DNA of 64,000 nucleotides, from NCBI GenBank assembly GCA_035578175.1, contig JAQMRL010000004.1:76497401-76561400 (forward strand), read 5' to 3'. This stretch comes from Catonia carolina (taxonomy: Eukaryota > Arthropoda > Insecta > Hemiptera > Achilidae). Of this stretch, positions 1-13,700 are shown piece by piece. The position numbers were made by a program, and so were the translations under genes. The notes below the pieces were generated by a model. That model had not been told where the DNA came from. It searched no databases and saw only the letters and a program-made list of their open reading frames with translations. Position 1 is the stretch's first letter. Each line of letters begins with the position of its first letter.

Positions 1-456
1 AAAAATCGATTTTTCTCACGTTTTCGTGAGAAAAAAACAGAAAATCGCAAACTACCGCTAAACTAAGCGTTATACAAAAAATGTTTGAAATAAAATTTTT
101 AGGATTTTAAGTTCTCTACAACTTTTATTATATAAATTTTTGCTCTAAATTGCATATTTAAGTCGTAATCTTAAAAAACCTATGTTTTTACGTGAAAACA
201 GCCTCACGCAGAATTTCAGCAAACGTGACGCTTACCCTATCTTGTAGAGAATAAAAAATTGAGAAACCAGGCGATTTTTAAACAAATCGTAGTACCAGTT
301 TTTGAGAAAATTTCAAAAAGTGAAAAATGACACGAATAAACTACTACTTCCGTTTGACCGATTTTGATGAAAATGTTCGTGTCGTGTCTGGTAGTGGTAT
401 GTAACTTAAGTTTCAAGTTTCAAGTTCGTACAATGTTCCGTTCTTGAGATATTTTG

Positions 457-519
<63 letters not shown>

Positions 520-657
520 ACACAGACCAATCGCTAAAAAATGTTTTTTGGGTTCAGGGGGTCTGAAAACGTATAGATCCGGTGAAAACCTGATTTCGAA
601 AAATCGACATGAAAACAATACTTTCCTTCCTATATATTCATATAGGCAAGAGAAAGT
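1..657 (-). mobile_element. HEL-A copy, cut by window start
   Basis: Antisense copy whose 5' end is at 657 (GGCAAGAGAAAGT). The (CA)n run at 462-532 is the family's internal (TG)n array read from the other strand. The 3' part with the hairpin lies outside the window. Confidence 0.88.
462..532. repeat. (CA)n microsatellite within HEL-A
   Basis: About 35 dinucleotides, with one interruption (ACATAC). Confidence 0.95.
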
Positions 658-851
658 AAAAATAAATGTTGGTAAATTTTTTTATTTTCTATACGGTAAC
701 TTCGATTATTTTTTTTAAATTTTGTCGTAAAATGCGGTAGGAAGTATTTAATAATTTAATTTAATGATTTATATTATTTAATTTTGTCGTAAGCTGCAAT
801 CTTAAAAATTTCAATTTTTCGCCGATTTTAATGAGGATGATTTTGTTGGGC

Positions 852-1475
852 ATAACAGGAAGGTGGATTGTTAAATTAATTGTACTCGATCTGCTAAATC
901 CAGGACTACGAAAAAAAATATTTCATTCGTATCACATGGTCAGCCAATTATATGACAGATGAAATTTAAGAACAGAAGAGGTAGAGGTGTTAAAGTCACA
1001 TGTCAGAGTTAGGTATCTCCTCTGAGAGTAATGAATTTCATTATTATACAGGCACACCCTGTAGTGAATGAAGTGATGGTATCATTTGCAGGGCAGAAAG
1101 TAGATGCTTTTCTGAGGGCTTCGAATGCATACTTTCTGATAAATATAATTTTCCATCATTTTTTTTGGTTTAACGTCAGACTTTTTTTTTTGTTTAACGT
1201 CCGACTGTTCTGCAATTACTGCTAATGCAGACTGTGAAGGATGAAATGATTTTTGTAACGTATGAAAATATGCCGTGCCTGAATGGGATTCGAACCCAAT
1301 ACCGCAAGGTGACAGGCGATCACGTTACTAATTACGCCAACGCGGCCGGCATTGGCGGCCAATTTTCCATTCAGTGAGGAATGCAAATGTAAACCATATC
1401 ACTTCTAGTTTTACTTAGTAAAGCCTCTAGAGCTTCAAACCAGCCTTTCGGCTGATAACGTTAACAACAAACAGC
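852..1475 (+). mobile_element. RET-B copy interrupted by SINE-D
   Basis: Starts GGGCATAACAGGAAGGTGG and ends CGGCTGATAACGTTAACAAC. Strand is set by the (AAC)n-like tail. SINE-D occupies 1157-1360. Confidence 0.82.
1157..1360 (-). mobile_element. SINE-D with 10 bp target duplication, inside RET-B
   Basis: AATTTTCCAT at 1147-1156 recurs at 1361-1370. On the minus strand: GCCGCGTTGGCGTAATTAGT (box A region), TTGGGTTCGAATCCCATTCA (box B), a ~90-base body and an A-rich tail. Confidence 0.88.
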
Positions 1476-2119
1476 ACAATTTCAAAGTTTGTAAGTTGTT
1501 ACAAATAAGAACAGTAACTTACAATATTCGTAACTTACAAATAAAAACAGAATTCTACTGTTATAGGTACTGTTGTAGATGAACAGACTATCCCCAACTG
1601 TTAGTGCAGCCGACTTGATTTGCATTTGCTGAGAAACGCTGTTTACTACAAATGAAACATATTTGTTACTATATCGTTCATTTTACTATTTTTAACGTAT
1701 TTAAGAACTATGGAACATTGCAAAATATTTTTAAATGTAACAATTTTATCTCTATCGCGACAAAGGCATATGATATATTCCCGCCACGGTATATAAAATA
1801 AATTCTATTTGTACAGTTAATTCCCTCTCTTTACTGTGATTGGTTCATGTAAAAAACAACAAACGGCTATCGTCCACTTTGCAGACGCACACGCATGAGA
1901 ACAGAGTTCTATAACTTTGAAAAGGTTAGGTTTTCTAATATTTCTCCGCTAAAGATACATAATATTATTATATTAGTTGCAATTTTATAGTGGTAAAACG
2001 ATAATTATATTTTAATTTACAGATCTAGTCACATAATTATAGATTTAAGAAAGTTTCAAATACCTGTTAGTAAGTCTACAAGCTGCTTAGTAACTTTAAA
2101 AATTATAACCTATATTTTT
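1476..2119. other. AT-rich intronic sequence, nothing recognised
   Basis: No repeat family or coding frame seen. The frames present are short and interrupted. Confidence 0.5.
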
Positions 2120-3184
<1,065 letters not shown>

Positions 3185-3220
3185 AAATAATTTTTTTTGT
3201 TTTGTTTTGATTTGTTTCAG

Positions 3221-3512
3221 ATTACTCTAGAGAGTTTTACATTAGGAAGATTTGTATCATTTTTATCCAGTGGCTGCCCTGACGGAGATTTACAAATTAT
3301 GGAATGGGGACGACCTCACGTAGGAGGTGCATGGTGTGGAACTTCGTGGGGACCTAGTTTATATTTTAGTGAAACACATTCCATTACTCTTTCATTAAGA
3401 TTATTTCAATTATCAAAAGATAATACCGGTTATAATTTTGATTTTAAAATGAGCTACAAAATGCTGCCAAAACATGAAGCGATTGTTCGATACGGTGGAC
3501 AATGGATGCCTG
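3221..3512 (+). CDS. CUB gene, visible exon 1 (second half of a CUB domain)
   Basis: Acceptor TTTGTTTCAG ends at 3220 and donor GTAAGT starts at 3513. The exon starts on a codon boundary and ends one base into a codon. The product has a CUB C-terminal half: GCPDGDLQI, then GGAWCG, YFSETHSITLSL and GYNFDFKMSYK, the usual CG...L.F.SD...GF.A.Y pattern. The N-terminal half of this CUB must lie on an exon before the window. Only about 35 bases separate the acceptor from a HEL-A copy upstream. Confidence 0.88.
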
Positions 3513-6500
3513 GTAAGTTTTCTATTCATTTTTTAACACCTAGTATTTGTGTCATATTTTATTATTGATTTTGTATTCCTTTTGAAAATAATAGTAGTTT
3601 CGTTGATACTGTACTTGTTTAAATAAAAATCCTTGATCCTCTTTGTTGTGGGGCTGAAAATTCTTGATACAACGTCAAATCGGTCACAAAATTCATTAAT
3701 TTTATAGGTATATTAATTCGTATATTTTGTATAGGTAGTACCTATTTTTTTTTTTTTTTTTTTTTTTGCGCTCTTGAGACTTCAGGAGGAGTATAGGACA
3801 TGTCAGCTATAACATGTGAAATACATATAAGAATCACTACTATCAAGAAAGAAATTCTTGTACGCTATAAAAAGTTACACCGATCAAGTAATTTTTCAGA
3901 TTCCTTTTAAAGGAATTCAAATCCTCACAACATTTTAAAAATTGGGGTAATTTATTTATGAATTTTCTCTCTGCATAAGTAGGTTTTTGTTCAAACAATT
4001 TTGTGGAGTGATTAGCCACATAATAATCATTTCTGTTTCTCATGTTATGATTGTGAACATTGAATTTCTGCATAAAATTATTTTGCCTAACATAGGTACA
4101 TAATCACCTCAAAAATGTAGAGAGAGGGAACTGTAAGCAATTTAAGCTCCTTAAATAGTGGTGTGGATGAGGTTAGCTGGTTAGCTCCCACCATACAACT
4201 AATAGCTTTCTTTTGAATTTTAAAAACCCTATTCATGTTACCCATGCTAGAATTACCCCATACTAAGATACCATAACGGATATGAGTCAGAATGAGGCCA
4301 TGATAAGCTGCCATTAGTAATTTTTTATCATTTAATCTGGCAATTTGTTTTAGTGCAAATACCCCAGATGATATTTTACTATGAACTTGATTGGTATAGA
4401 AATCCCAAGACAAAGATCTTTCTAGAGATAGATACTCCTTGGATATTAGATAGCTGTTAAGATTAATTTGCTGGTCAGTTTTTCTACCTGTTTTGCATTT
4501 TGTTCATTGTAAATAACTTCCCATACCTGCATTCTGCTGAACAGTTTGTACATATTTACCACCTAGAAAGGCTAAGGTGTGATACAATTTACATTGAAGC
4601 TAATTTTTAATTTTAGAGACTGCTCTGGGTTTATCAGTAAAAAAATTACTGAAATACATTTATTAATCTTAAAGACAACTAAATCATTGTATGCTTTAGA
4701 AATTTTAAAATTTCTTTGGTACATTCCACTTGTGCCTTTCCTTGATGTTCACCATACATTAAAACATCAGCTTTTTTAAGTTCAAGCCATGGTTTCAGAA
4801 GTTAGCGGTGGAAATTTGCAAATTCATGTCTCAAGAATGGTTTCTTTCTGTTTTTCACCGTGTTACTCATAAATAATGTGTTGTTAAGGTCATCAGCCAA
4901 AAGACCTTTAAAGGTTTGAACCCTGTAGCCGGAAATTACATTTTTCTAGACCGGTAGAGAATTTTGAGCATTTGGATCAGCGAACTGTAAAGAATCATTA
5001 AAAATTTACTATAAAACACAAACCTTATCATGTGACGTATCAAAAGAACAAGAAAACTTAGGAAAGTAGAATAAATACATTATTGAAATTTTAATCTGAC
5101 AGTTACGAATGCTGAAGCTATTTGAAAATAATTTTTAGACAAATATTTTTCTAAAATTTCAACCGACTACTGTTTAAAACTTTCTTATGCTCTACTTTCA
5201 AAATTCAACGAATCATTACTTATAGTGTTGTTTTCAAAATAAAATCAAAAAAATGATTCTATGTTCAAAACTGAAGAAGATATGTACAAACACATCATGT
5301 AAACCAAGAAATAACCAAATTCAGCTCTAGCGTGGTTTCGACAGAGAAACACAGGCAGAATATGTAACTAAAACTATTATTTATTATATATGTAAAAATT
5401 TACTTTATACATTACTGTCTGTAGATGAAATCAAATTTAAAACAACATTGCAATGCTATGAAGCAAATCTGATTTTGTGACCCGACCGATTCAAGAAGCG
5501 TTAACATTGTCTCAAAATCGACAATAGCCGGCTCTAGGATTAATTAAAATGAGGCGTGAGGTGGTTTACACTTGCCTTCCTCACTGAATGGAAAATTATG
5601 CTTATTAGCATGCCAGGCCATCTGGAAAGCACCTACTTTCCACCCTGCGAATGACACCTTCACTTTATTCACCACAGGTCTGGCTGTGTAATAAAATTCA
5701 TTATTCTCAAATGAAATAACTGATAAGTATCTTTTACAATCTATATCTTTTTTGATCTTAAATGCTTAAGTCATATAATTTAAGACCTTGTGATAAGAAA
5801 CACAACTATTTTTTGTAGCCCTGGAACTAGTAGATTGAGTGCAAATAATTTAACACTCCACCTTCCTGTTACAGACATTTTACATATCATACAGGGTTAT
5901 CATAAAAGAATGTGCGGTTTCGAACGTGGTTTAAAGAAAAACCGAATTACTTACAGTTAATGTTGTTTATTCATCTAATTTGTTGTCTCAAACAGTTTTT
6001 TTACATAATAAATTTCAATATGTGCGCCCTTAGTCGCTCGACAAATGTCCAAACGATACTCAACTTCTCTCCAAACATTCGTTAACATTTCTTCGATTAT
6101 AGTTGTCATTCCTTCATTAATCCTGTTTTTTAAGTGGTTCAGGTCGCGAATTTTTTGTGAATAAACAACGCTTTTGATGTACCCCCACAAGAAAAAATCA
6201 CAAGGTATCAGGTCTGGACTCCTTGGAGGTCACAGCATAGGTTCTTGCTGGCCTATCCATCGATCTCCAAATTTTTCGTTCAAAGCATCTGTGACCAATG
6301 CACTGAAGTGTGGGGGAGCGCCATCTTGTTGGAAATAAAGTTGATGAATGTTTTCGAGTTATTATTGCTTTCCTCAGCTAGATGAACTATGAAAATATTT
6401 ACACGCCAAAAGTGCTAGTGGACAGTGCTACCACATCAAGAAATACAAATTTCACTAAACATTACGCGGTAGGCCACGTACTATAGTAGCACCAAATAAT

Positions 6501-7283
6501 CTGTCACGTTCTTCTGTTTCTTTAAGGTTCGAGCTTTCTGTGCTGCACAATGTTCCATATTCATGGTAAATTTGTAATGCTGCAATGTTCCATATTTGTG
6601 GTGTCCCATGAAACTTGTGGTGATAGGTACTGTACAGTAATGTAAAAAACTAGTTTTTTTTGGGCACTGTTGTATAACAGAAAGTGACAGTTAAAAGGGT
6701 GACAGTTTTTTGATGTTTTACTGTATTTATAAAAATTTAATTTAATTTTTTATTATTCGTAGTGTTTGGTAACAATATTTTTGATAGTTCCAGAAAGTTT
6801 AATGCAAAGTGCATCGTTGCCAGCAATGAACAATGTGAGTACCAGCGAAGAACAAATTCCTTTACAAGTAAACGAACAACAACATTACCTTGGTGAACTT
6901 ATATCGAACACGTATTGTTCACGCATCTTCAGCGATTGTGATAGAAAAGACTGCCGCCTCGAGAGCCCCAACTTCCCTGGAGTTTATCCTCGTAATTTAA
7001 CTTGTTACTACGCTGTAAGGTAAATCAAAACTGAATATTATAACTTTTTATGTTAGTTCATCTATACTTAATATAATAAAAGAAACGTCTTGTTTGTTTG
7101 TTTGTTTGTATGAGGTAATTCTGAGATTACCTCATACAAAAATGTACCGTAGATAGGTGTGCCAAAGCTCAGCTTTGTAGCTTTAACGGTTCCTACAAAA
7201 AATCTACTTAAGTTAGTATTGCAGGTTTAGGGATAATGAAAATGGTCTGCTCCCCTTAATCTATACTAATAATAATAATAATA

Positions 7284-7319
<36 letters not shown>

Positions 7320-7719
7320 GGCGAATTCTCCTTGGATAGAAGACGTTAAGCATCATGACTCAGTTTCGTCATTTGTTTTTCTTATTGGTCCAGTAGGCCT
7401 TCATTGTTTCCGAGAAAGCTTTTTTGCGGTTTTCAGACCACTTTGGTCTAAACTGCTTCTCTCTTGAGGGCTCTGAAACTTTCCACTTGTCTACCTTGTG
7501 ACGGAATAAGTTTTTATTAAAAATTTCAGTTTGATGTATATTTGCACTTTTTAGGTCCTTACGATTTCGTCCAGCCAAGGTGTTGAAATTTTAAGTTTTG
7601 TAATATATTCAATTATTCTTTTTGTTAGCCTATCAGCGTTCTAACTTTCGCTAGGGGCGTAGAACCAGGGATTGTGAGTTCCTGGAGCATGTTTACAGCC
7701 GCACCTCTTGGTGAACAGA

Positions 7720-7765
<46 letters not shown>

Positions 7766-10700
7766 GTGCTTTATTCCTTATTTTTTAAACTACAAAAATA
7801 TCTTTATCAAATTATAAAATTTGTTACTGTTATCAGTTAATTAATTGAAATGTCTTTTCTCAGCACAGATTGGCTTGACCAAAGTCGTCTGCCAGATTCA
7901 CTAACACAAATACCTTTAAATTCTGTACAGCTGAAATATAAATTTAAAACAAAAATATACAGTATATACGTTTAGTAAGAAACAAATCAAAGTAAAAATA
8001 AATACAATTAATAAGAGAATTTAGATAACATAGATAATACAATATTTAAATATCAGTGGCTGGTCTTTCTAATTAACTAAACTAATTTTTACTTACACAG
8101 ATAAAATTATTATTAAAGACAATTTAACCCACCGGGTTGGTCTAGAGGTAAAGTCGTCGCCAAAATCAGCTGTTTAACAGCTGATTTTCAAAGGCGAAGG
8201 TTCCTGGTTCAAATCCTAGTAAAGGTAGTTACTTTTATACGGATTTGAATGCTAGACAGTGGTTACCGGTGTACTTTGATGGTTGGGGTTCAATTAACTA
8301 TACTCTCTCAGGAATGGTCGGCCTGAGCCTGTACAAGACTACACCTCATTTACACGTCATGCATATCATCCTCATCTCATTGGGTCATGGGGTTGCTTAT
8401 TGTTCTGAATTGAACAGATTGCAACGTACACATATTAGGAATTAAAAAAAAAAAAAGACAATTTTTCTTTTTTTTTCCTTTTCCTTTTTTTAATTATGTA
8501 ATACAAAATTAAAATAAAAAAATTAACTTATTTTGTTACATAAGCCTTATTAATATAATAACTGCACTCATAAACAGCCAAATAGCATATCGTTCATTTA
8601 CAAACACACATGCACGCACACGCATATGCACCCTAACAAACATGTCACATGTGACTATGCTCATAAATAAGTAAAGGCTCACAAAAATAATGGTAAAAAG
8701 CAAATAAGTAAAAAATAAAATAAAGGCTAAAAAAAAGAAGAAGAAAAAGTTATTGAAAGAAACGAAAACAATTGACAAAATGAAAGTTAACAAAGGTGCA
8801 CGCATTATTACTTTCTCTTGCCTATATGAATATATAGGAAGGAAAGTATTGTTTTCATGTCGATTTTTAGAAATCGAGTTTTCACCGGATCTATACGTTT
8901 TCAGACCCCCTGAACCCAAAAAACATGTTTTTAGCGATTGGTCTGTGTGGTGTGTGTGTGTGTGTCTGTGTGTGAACAGAATATCTCAAGAACGGAACAT
9001 CGTACGAACTTGAAACTTGAAACTTAAGTTACATACCACTACCGGACGCGACACGAACATTTTCATCAAAATCGGTCAACCGGAAGTAGTAGTTTATTCG
9101 TATAATTTTTCAGTTTTTTGCGATTTTCTCAAAAACTGGTCCTACGATTTTTTTTAAAATCGCCTATTTTACTCAATTTTTTATTCTCTACAAGATAGGG
9201 TAGGCGCCATGTTTGCTGAAATTCTCGGTGAGGCTGTTTTCACGTAAAAACGTTGTTTTTTTAAGATTACGGCTTTAATATAAATTTTAGCGCAAAAACT
9301 TATATAATAAAAGTTGTAGAGAATTTAAAAACCTACAACTTTTATTTCAAACATTTCTTTGTATAACGCTTAGTTTAGCGGTAATTTGCGATTTTCTGTT
9401 TTTTTTTCTCACGAAAACTTGAGAAAAATCGATTTTTTTAACATTTCGGCCTTAGTATGCATTTTACGACAAAAGTGTATATAATTAAATTTATAGAAAA
9501 TTAAAAGATCTACAACTTTTATTTCAAGCATTTTTCTCTACAGAGCCTAGTTTAGAGAGAAAGAGTGATTTTCCGTATTTCTAAGCCAAACTGAGGTTGA
9601 TTTTCATTTTGCGTCTTTCACTCATGATTAAAATTAAGTTATGTTTGTTGAGGTTAGTTTTTTGTTTATTTCTTATGTTTTATTACTAATGTTAGGTTTA
9701 TTGTTAATTATTTGCACTGGCAAGAGAAAGTTGTGTGAGTGTTTCACACCAGATTTTTATTATTACATTAATAATTGAACGCATTAACCAGCCAGCGCCT
9801 ATACGTCTTAGCTTGAATCTATACTAATATAATAAAGAAGAAACATCTGTTTGTTTGTATGAGGTAATCTGAGAAACTACTGAACTGATTTTAAAAAATC
9901 TTTCCTTGTTGCATAGCTTAGAGCTTCCTGATCAATATAGGCTCTTTTGCAACTTTAAGTAACTTTAATTAAGTGAGTTAAGCAACTTAAACTGTGAGGA
10001 TGTCGCATATTTTAGTTTATCGGGTGCATAGCACTTTTATTTTTTCTAAGTCGTCTGGATGGTGTATTTTTTGGGCTAGAAACACAATTCAACGTTTATA
10101 TTTCATAGAAAAACGTGAAGAATAACATTCAGTTCCAAAAACATTAAAAAATTGGAGATATTCAATGTGATAAAATTTAGAGTTGCCACATTTTTATTCC
10201 GCCCTGTATTCCTCTTATTTGCCCATGCCCCTTCTACTTGTATGACACTCCCCCCAGTTGGTAGTTGTCCCCATGTTCCTATGCATAATCACTCCACTAC
10301 GGTGAAAAGAGCTGCCATTTTAAATTAGTAAACACTCAGAAAATAAAAAGGCCGGTGATTATGCCAAACTCTACCCTTTCCGTCTCCCCTGAAATCATAA
10401 ACAAACCCCTACCTTAAATTATACCTTTAGTCCACGTTCAGTAAAATGCATGCCTTCCCCTCACCAAGATAATGGGACTCCCACAAAACTGAAAAAGGCC
10501 ACTGAAATATAAAAAAAAAGAAAAGAGCCGCTCTTAAACCTGCTTGTCCCTTACTTTAAATTTTCCACAGATAACTTCTAAAAATAAATTACCTCCTTTC
10601 AAGTCCCAGTTCCAATGTCCCACGAACCAGAATCCTATTTCCTATTTAAACTATAAAATTCCCCCTAAATTTCTTGAGGTTGCAATTATTCTGTTATATT

Positions 10701-13700
10701 GTTCCCCAAGCGACCAGGTGTTCCTTAACACGATGTCGCCATCATAGGGCTTCTTGGCCCTCTCAACCAGGATTCAGGAGATATTTAAAATTTTTATTTT
10801 TGTACTGTATTTCATATATTTGTTTTCATTCGACAGGTAGTGAATGAGTCATATATTTCCAATTACTCTGCGTACTGCACCTCTCGGCTGGTTTGAACCT
10901 CTAGAGTTTTTACTAAGTAAAATAAAAAGTGAGGTAGTTAATCTATGCCTTCCTCACTGTGTTGAAAAGTATGCTTATCAGCATGCCGAGCCCTCCAAAA
11001 AGTACATATTTTCCACCCTGCAAATGACACCTTCACTTCATTCACCACAGGGTCTGGCTGTATAATGAAATTGACTACTTGTTCTGAAATGATTCAATCA
11101 TTTAATTGGCTGACCGTGTGATAAGAAATAGAACTATTTTTTGTAGCCCTTGAACTATAGCAGATTGAGTGAAAATAATTTTACATCACCTGTTTGTTAT
11201 GGGCAGGTTTATAGTTTGTAGTTTCAAATTAAACATGGTGTTAATTACTTTCTCTTGCCTATATGAATATATAGGAAGGAAAGTATTGTTTTCATGTCGA
11301 TTTTTCAAAATTGAGTTGTCAATGGATCTACACATTTTTAGACCTCCTGAACCCAAAAAACATGTTTTTAGTGATTGATCTGTGTGCGTGCGTGCGTGCG
11401 TGTGTGTGTGTGTGAACAGAATATCTGAAGAACGGAACATCATACTACCAGACCCAACACGAACATTTTTATCAAAATCGGTCAACCGGATGTATTAGTT
11501 TATTCGTGTAATTTTTCACTTTTTTGCGATTTTCTCAAAAACTGGTCCTACAATTTTTTTTAAAATCGCCGGGTTTACTTAATTTTTATGCTCTACAAGA
11601 TAGGGTAGGCGCCATGTTTGCTGAAATTCTTGGTGAGGCTGTTTTCACGTAAAAAAATTGTTTTCTTAAGATTACGGCTTTAATATGCATTTTAGCGCAA
11701 AAATGTATATAATGAAAGTTGTAGAGAATTTAAAATCCTACAACTTTTATTTCAAACATTGTTTTGTATAACGCTTAGTTTAGCAGTGATTAGCGATTTT
11801 CTGTTTTTTTTTCTCGGAAGTGTGTGAAAAATCGATTTTTTTAAGATTTCGGCCTTGGTATGCATTTTACGACAAAATTATATATAATGAAATTTATAGG
11901 AAATTAAAAGATCTACAACTTTTATTTAAAGCATTTTTCTCTACAGAGCCTAGTTTAGCGTGAAAGAGTGATTTTCCATATTTTTAAGCCAAACAAGTAG
12001 ATTTTCATTTTGCGTCTTTCACTCATGATTAAAATAAAGTTATGTTTTTTGAGGTTATTTTGTTTGTTTATTTCTAATGTTTATTACTAATGTTAGGTTA
12101 TATTGTTTAAATATTTGTTGCATTGGTAAGAGAAAGTTGTGTGAGTGTTTCACACCAGATTTTTATGGTATACTCCCCCCTTAATTGGCTGACCGTGTGA
12201 TAAGAAACAGAACTATTTTTTATAACCCTTGAACTAACAGATTGAGTGAAAATAATTTTACATCACCTGTCTGTTATGGGCAGGTTTATAGTTTGTAGTT
12301 TCAAATTAAACATGGTGTTAATTTTTGTTTTCTGTTTTGTTACATGCAGACAACACATTGTTCCACCTGGTAAACATGCATTGATTGTTGTGCGCCAACT
12401 GAAAGGACAACTAATAAATATACGTAGCCAAGCTGCCTTGTACGCTCGAACGCAACAGCAACAGCCGAACCAGGCTCGCCAACTGAAGGTTATAATCAAT
12501 CCAGTTTAACTTATTCAAAAATCCAGTAGTGTGTAACACTCACATTGCAGTGTATGTAAAGAGGTACTTTAATTATTTATTTTTGGTTTTTATTCATTAC
12601 ACACAAACTCCTATGAGTTTTATTTCTCTATTTTTTCCCTAAATATTTCCCCGTTAAATCGCATTTTTTATCGTTAAAATTATTATATTTATTTATTTTT
12701 ATTTTTGTTTATTAATTTAATTTGCTTAGTCGAAAATTATTAAATGTAATATTTATTTAAGATTTATTAACATGTAAATTTTGATATAATTTTTTTTAAA
12801 TCAAATTTTATTACACCAGTCGATATTTTAGGATCAATCCATGTAAAGTGGTTCAAAAATAATAAAACTGGTTACTATTTTATTTTAAAAATTCATAATT
12901 TCTTTTGTGGATAATTCTGCATGTGTTGACAGATTTTTAAATTACCTTGTTTTGTGTATGTTGTTTGTCAGCTGAAAGGCTGGTTTGAACCTTAAGAGGC
13001 TTAACTAAGTAAAAAGAGGAGTGAGGTGGTTTATGATTGCCTGCCTCACTGAGTAGAAAAGTATGCTTATGAGCTTGCCAGAACCTCTGAATGAAAAGCG
13101 TCTATTTTCCATGATATAAATGACACCTTCATTTCATTCACCGCAGGGTCTGGCTGTATAATTAAATTCATTACTCTCGGAGGAGATAACTCTGACTATT
13201 GTCTTTTACACCTCTACTTCTTCTGTTCTTAAATGCTTCAGTCATATGATTGGCTGACCATTTGATAAGCAACAACTATTTTTTATAGCCCTGGAATTAT
13301 CAGATAGAGTGCAAATACCTAATTTAACCCTTCACCTAACTGTTGTAGGCAAATTTTGGGTATAAAAACAAATTAAATTTCATGTGACCCCACCGAATTA
13401 GTCTTGTGATAAAGTCGTCGCCGCGAGTCACCTGTTAAACAGCTAATTTTTGGAGACAAAAGTTCCTGGTTCAAATCCTAGTGAAGGTAGAAGCTACTTT
13501 TATACAGACTTGAATACTAATACCATGGTGGTAACCGGTGTACTTTGATCTTTGTTAATTTGCCAATTTTTGTCATTTTTAATTAGTGAACACTAGCAGA
13601 ATCATAAACAGAAAGAATCATTAATTTTTAAAATGATTGGCTGACCTCTGGATTGAGCTTGGACCATTCTGTATGGGTTTACCCTTTAATGTCTTAAAAA

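Noticed and set aside
8245..8445. Recurrent frames reading QWLPVYFDGWGSIN
   Set aside because: These are chance translations of the SINE-C body, present in every copy in both orientations.
8536..8919. 127-codon minus-strand frame with a hydrophobic stretch
   Set aside because: It begins inside HEL-A and its hydrophobic part translates an AT-rich poly-A/poly-T region; low-complexity noise.
9010..9250. Recurrent frames such as MKLKLHTTTGPDTNIF in many places
   Set aside because: They come from the conserved non-coding HEL-A body. The frame is broken in different positions between copies, and no known domain appears.
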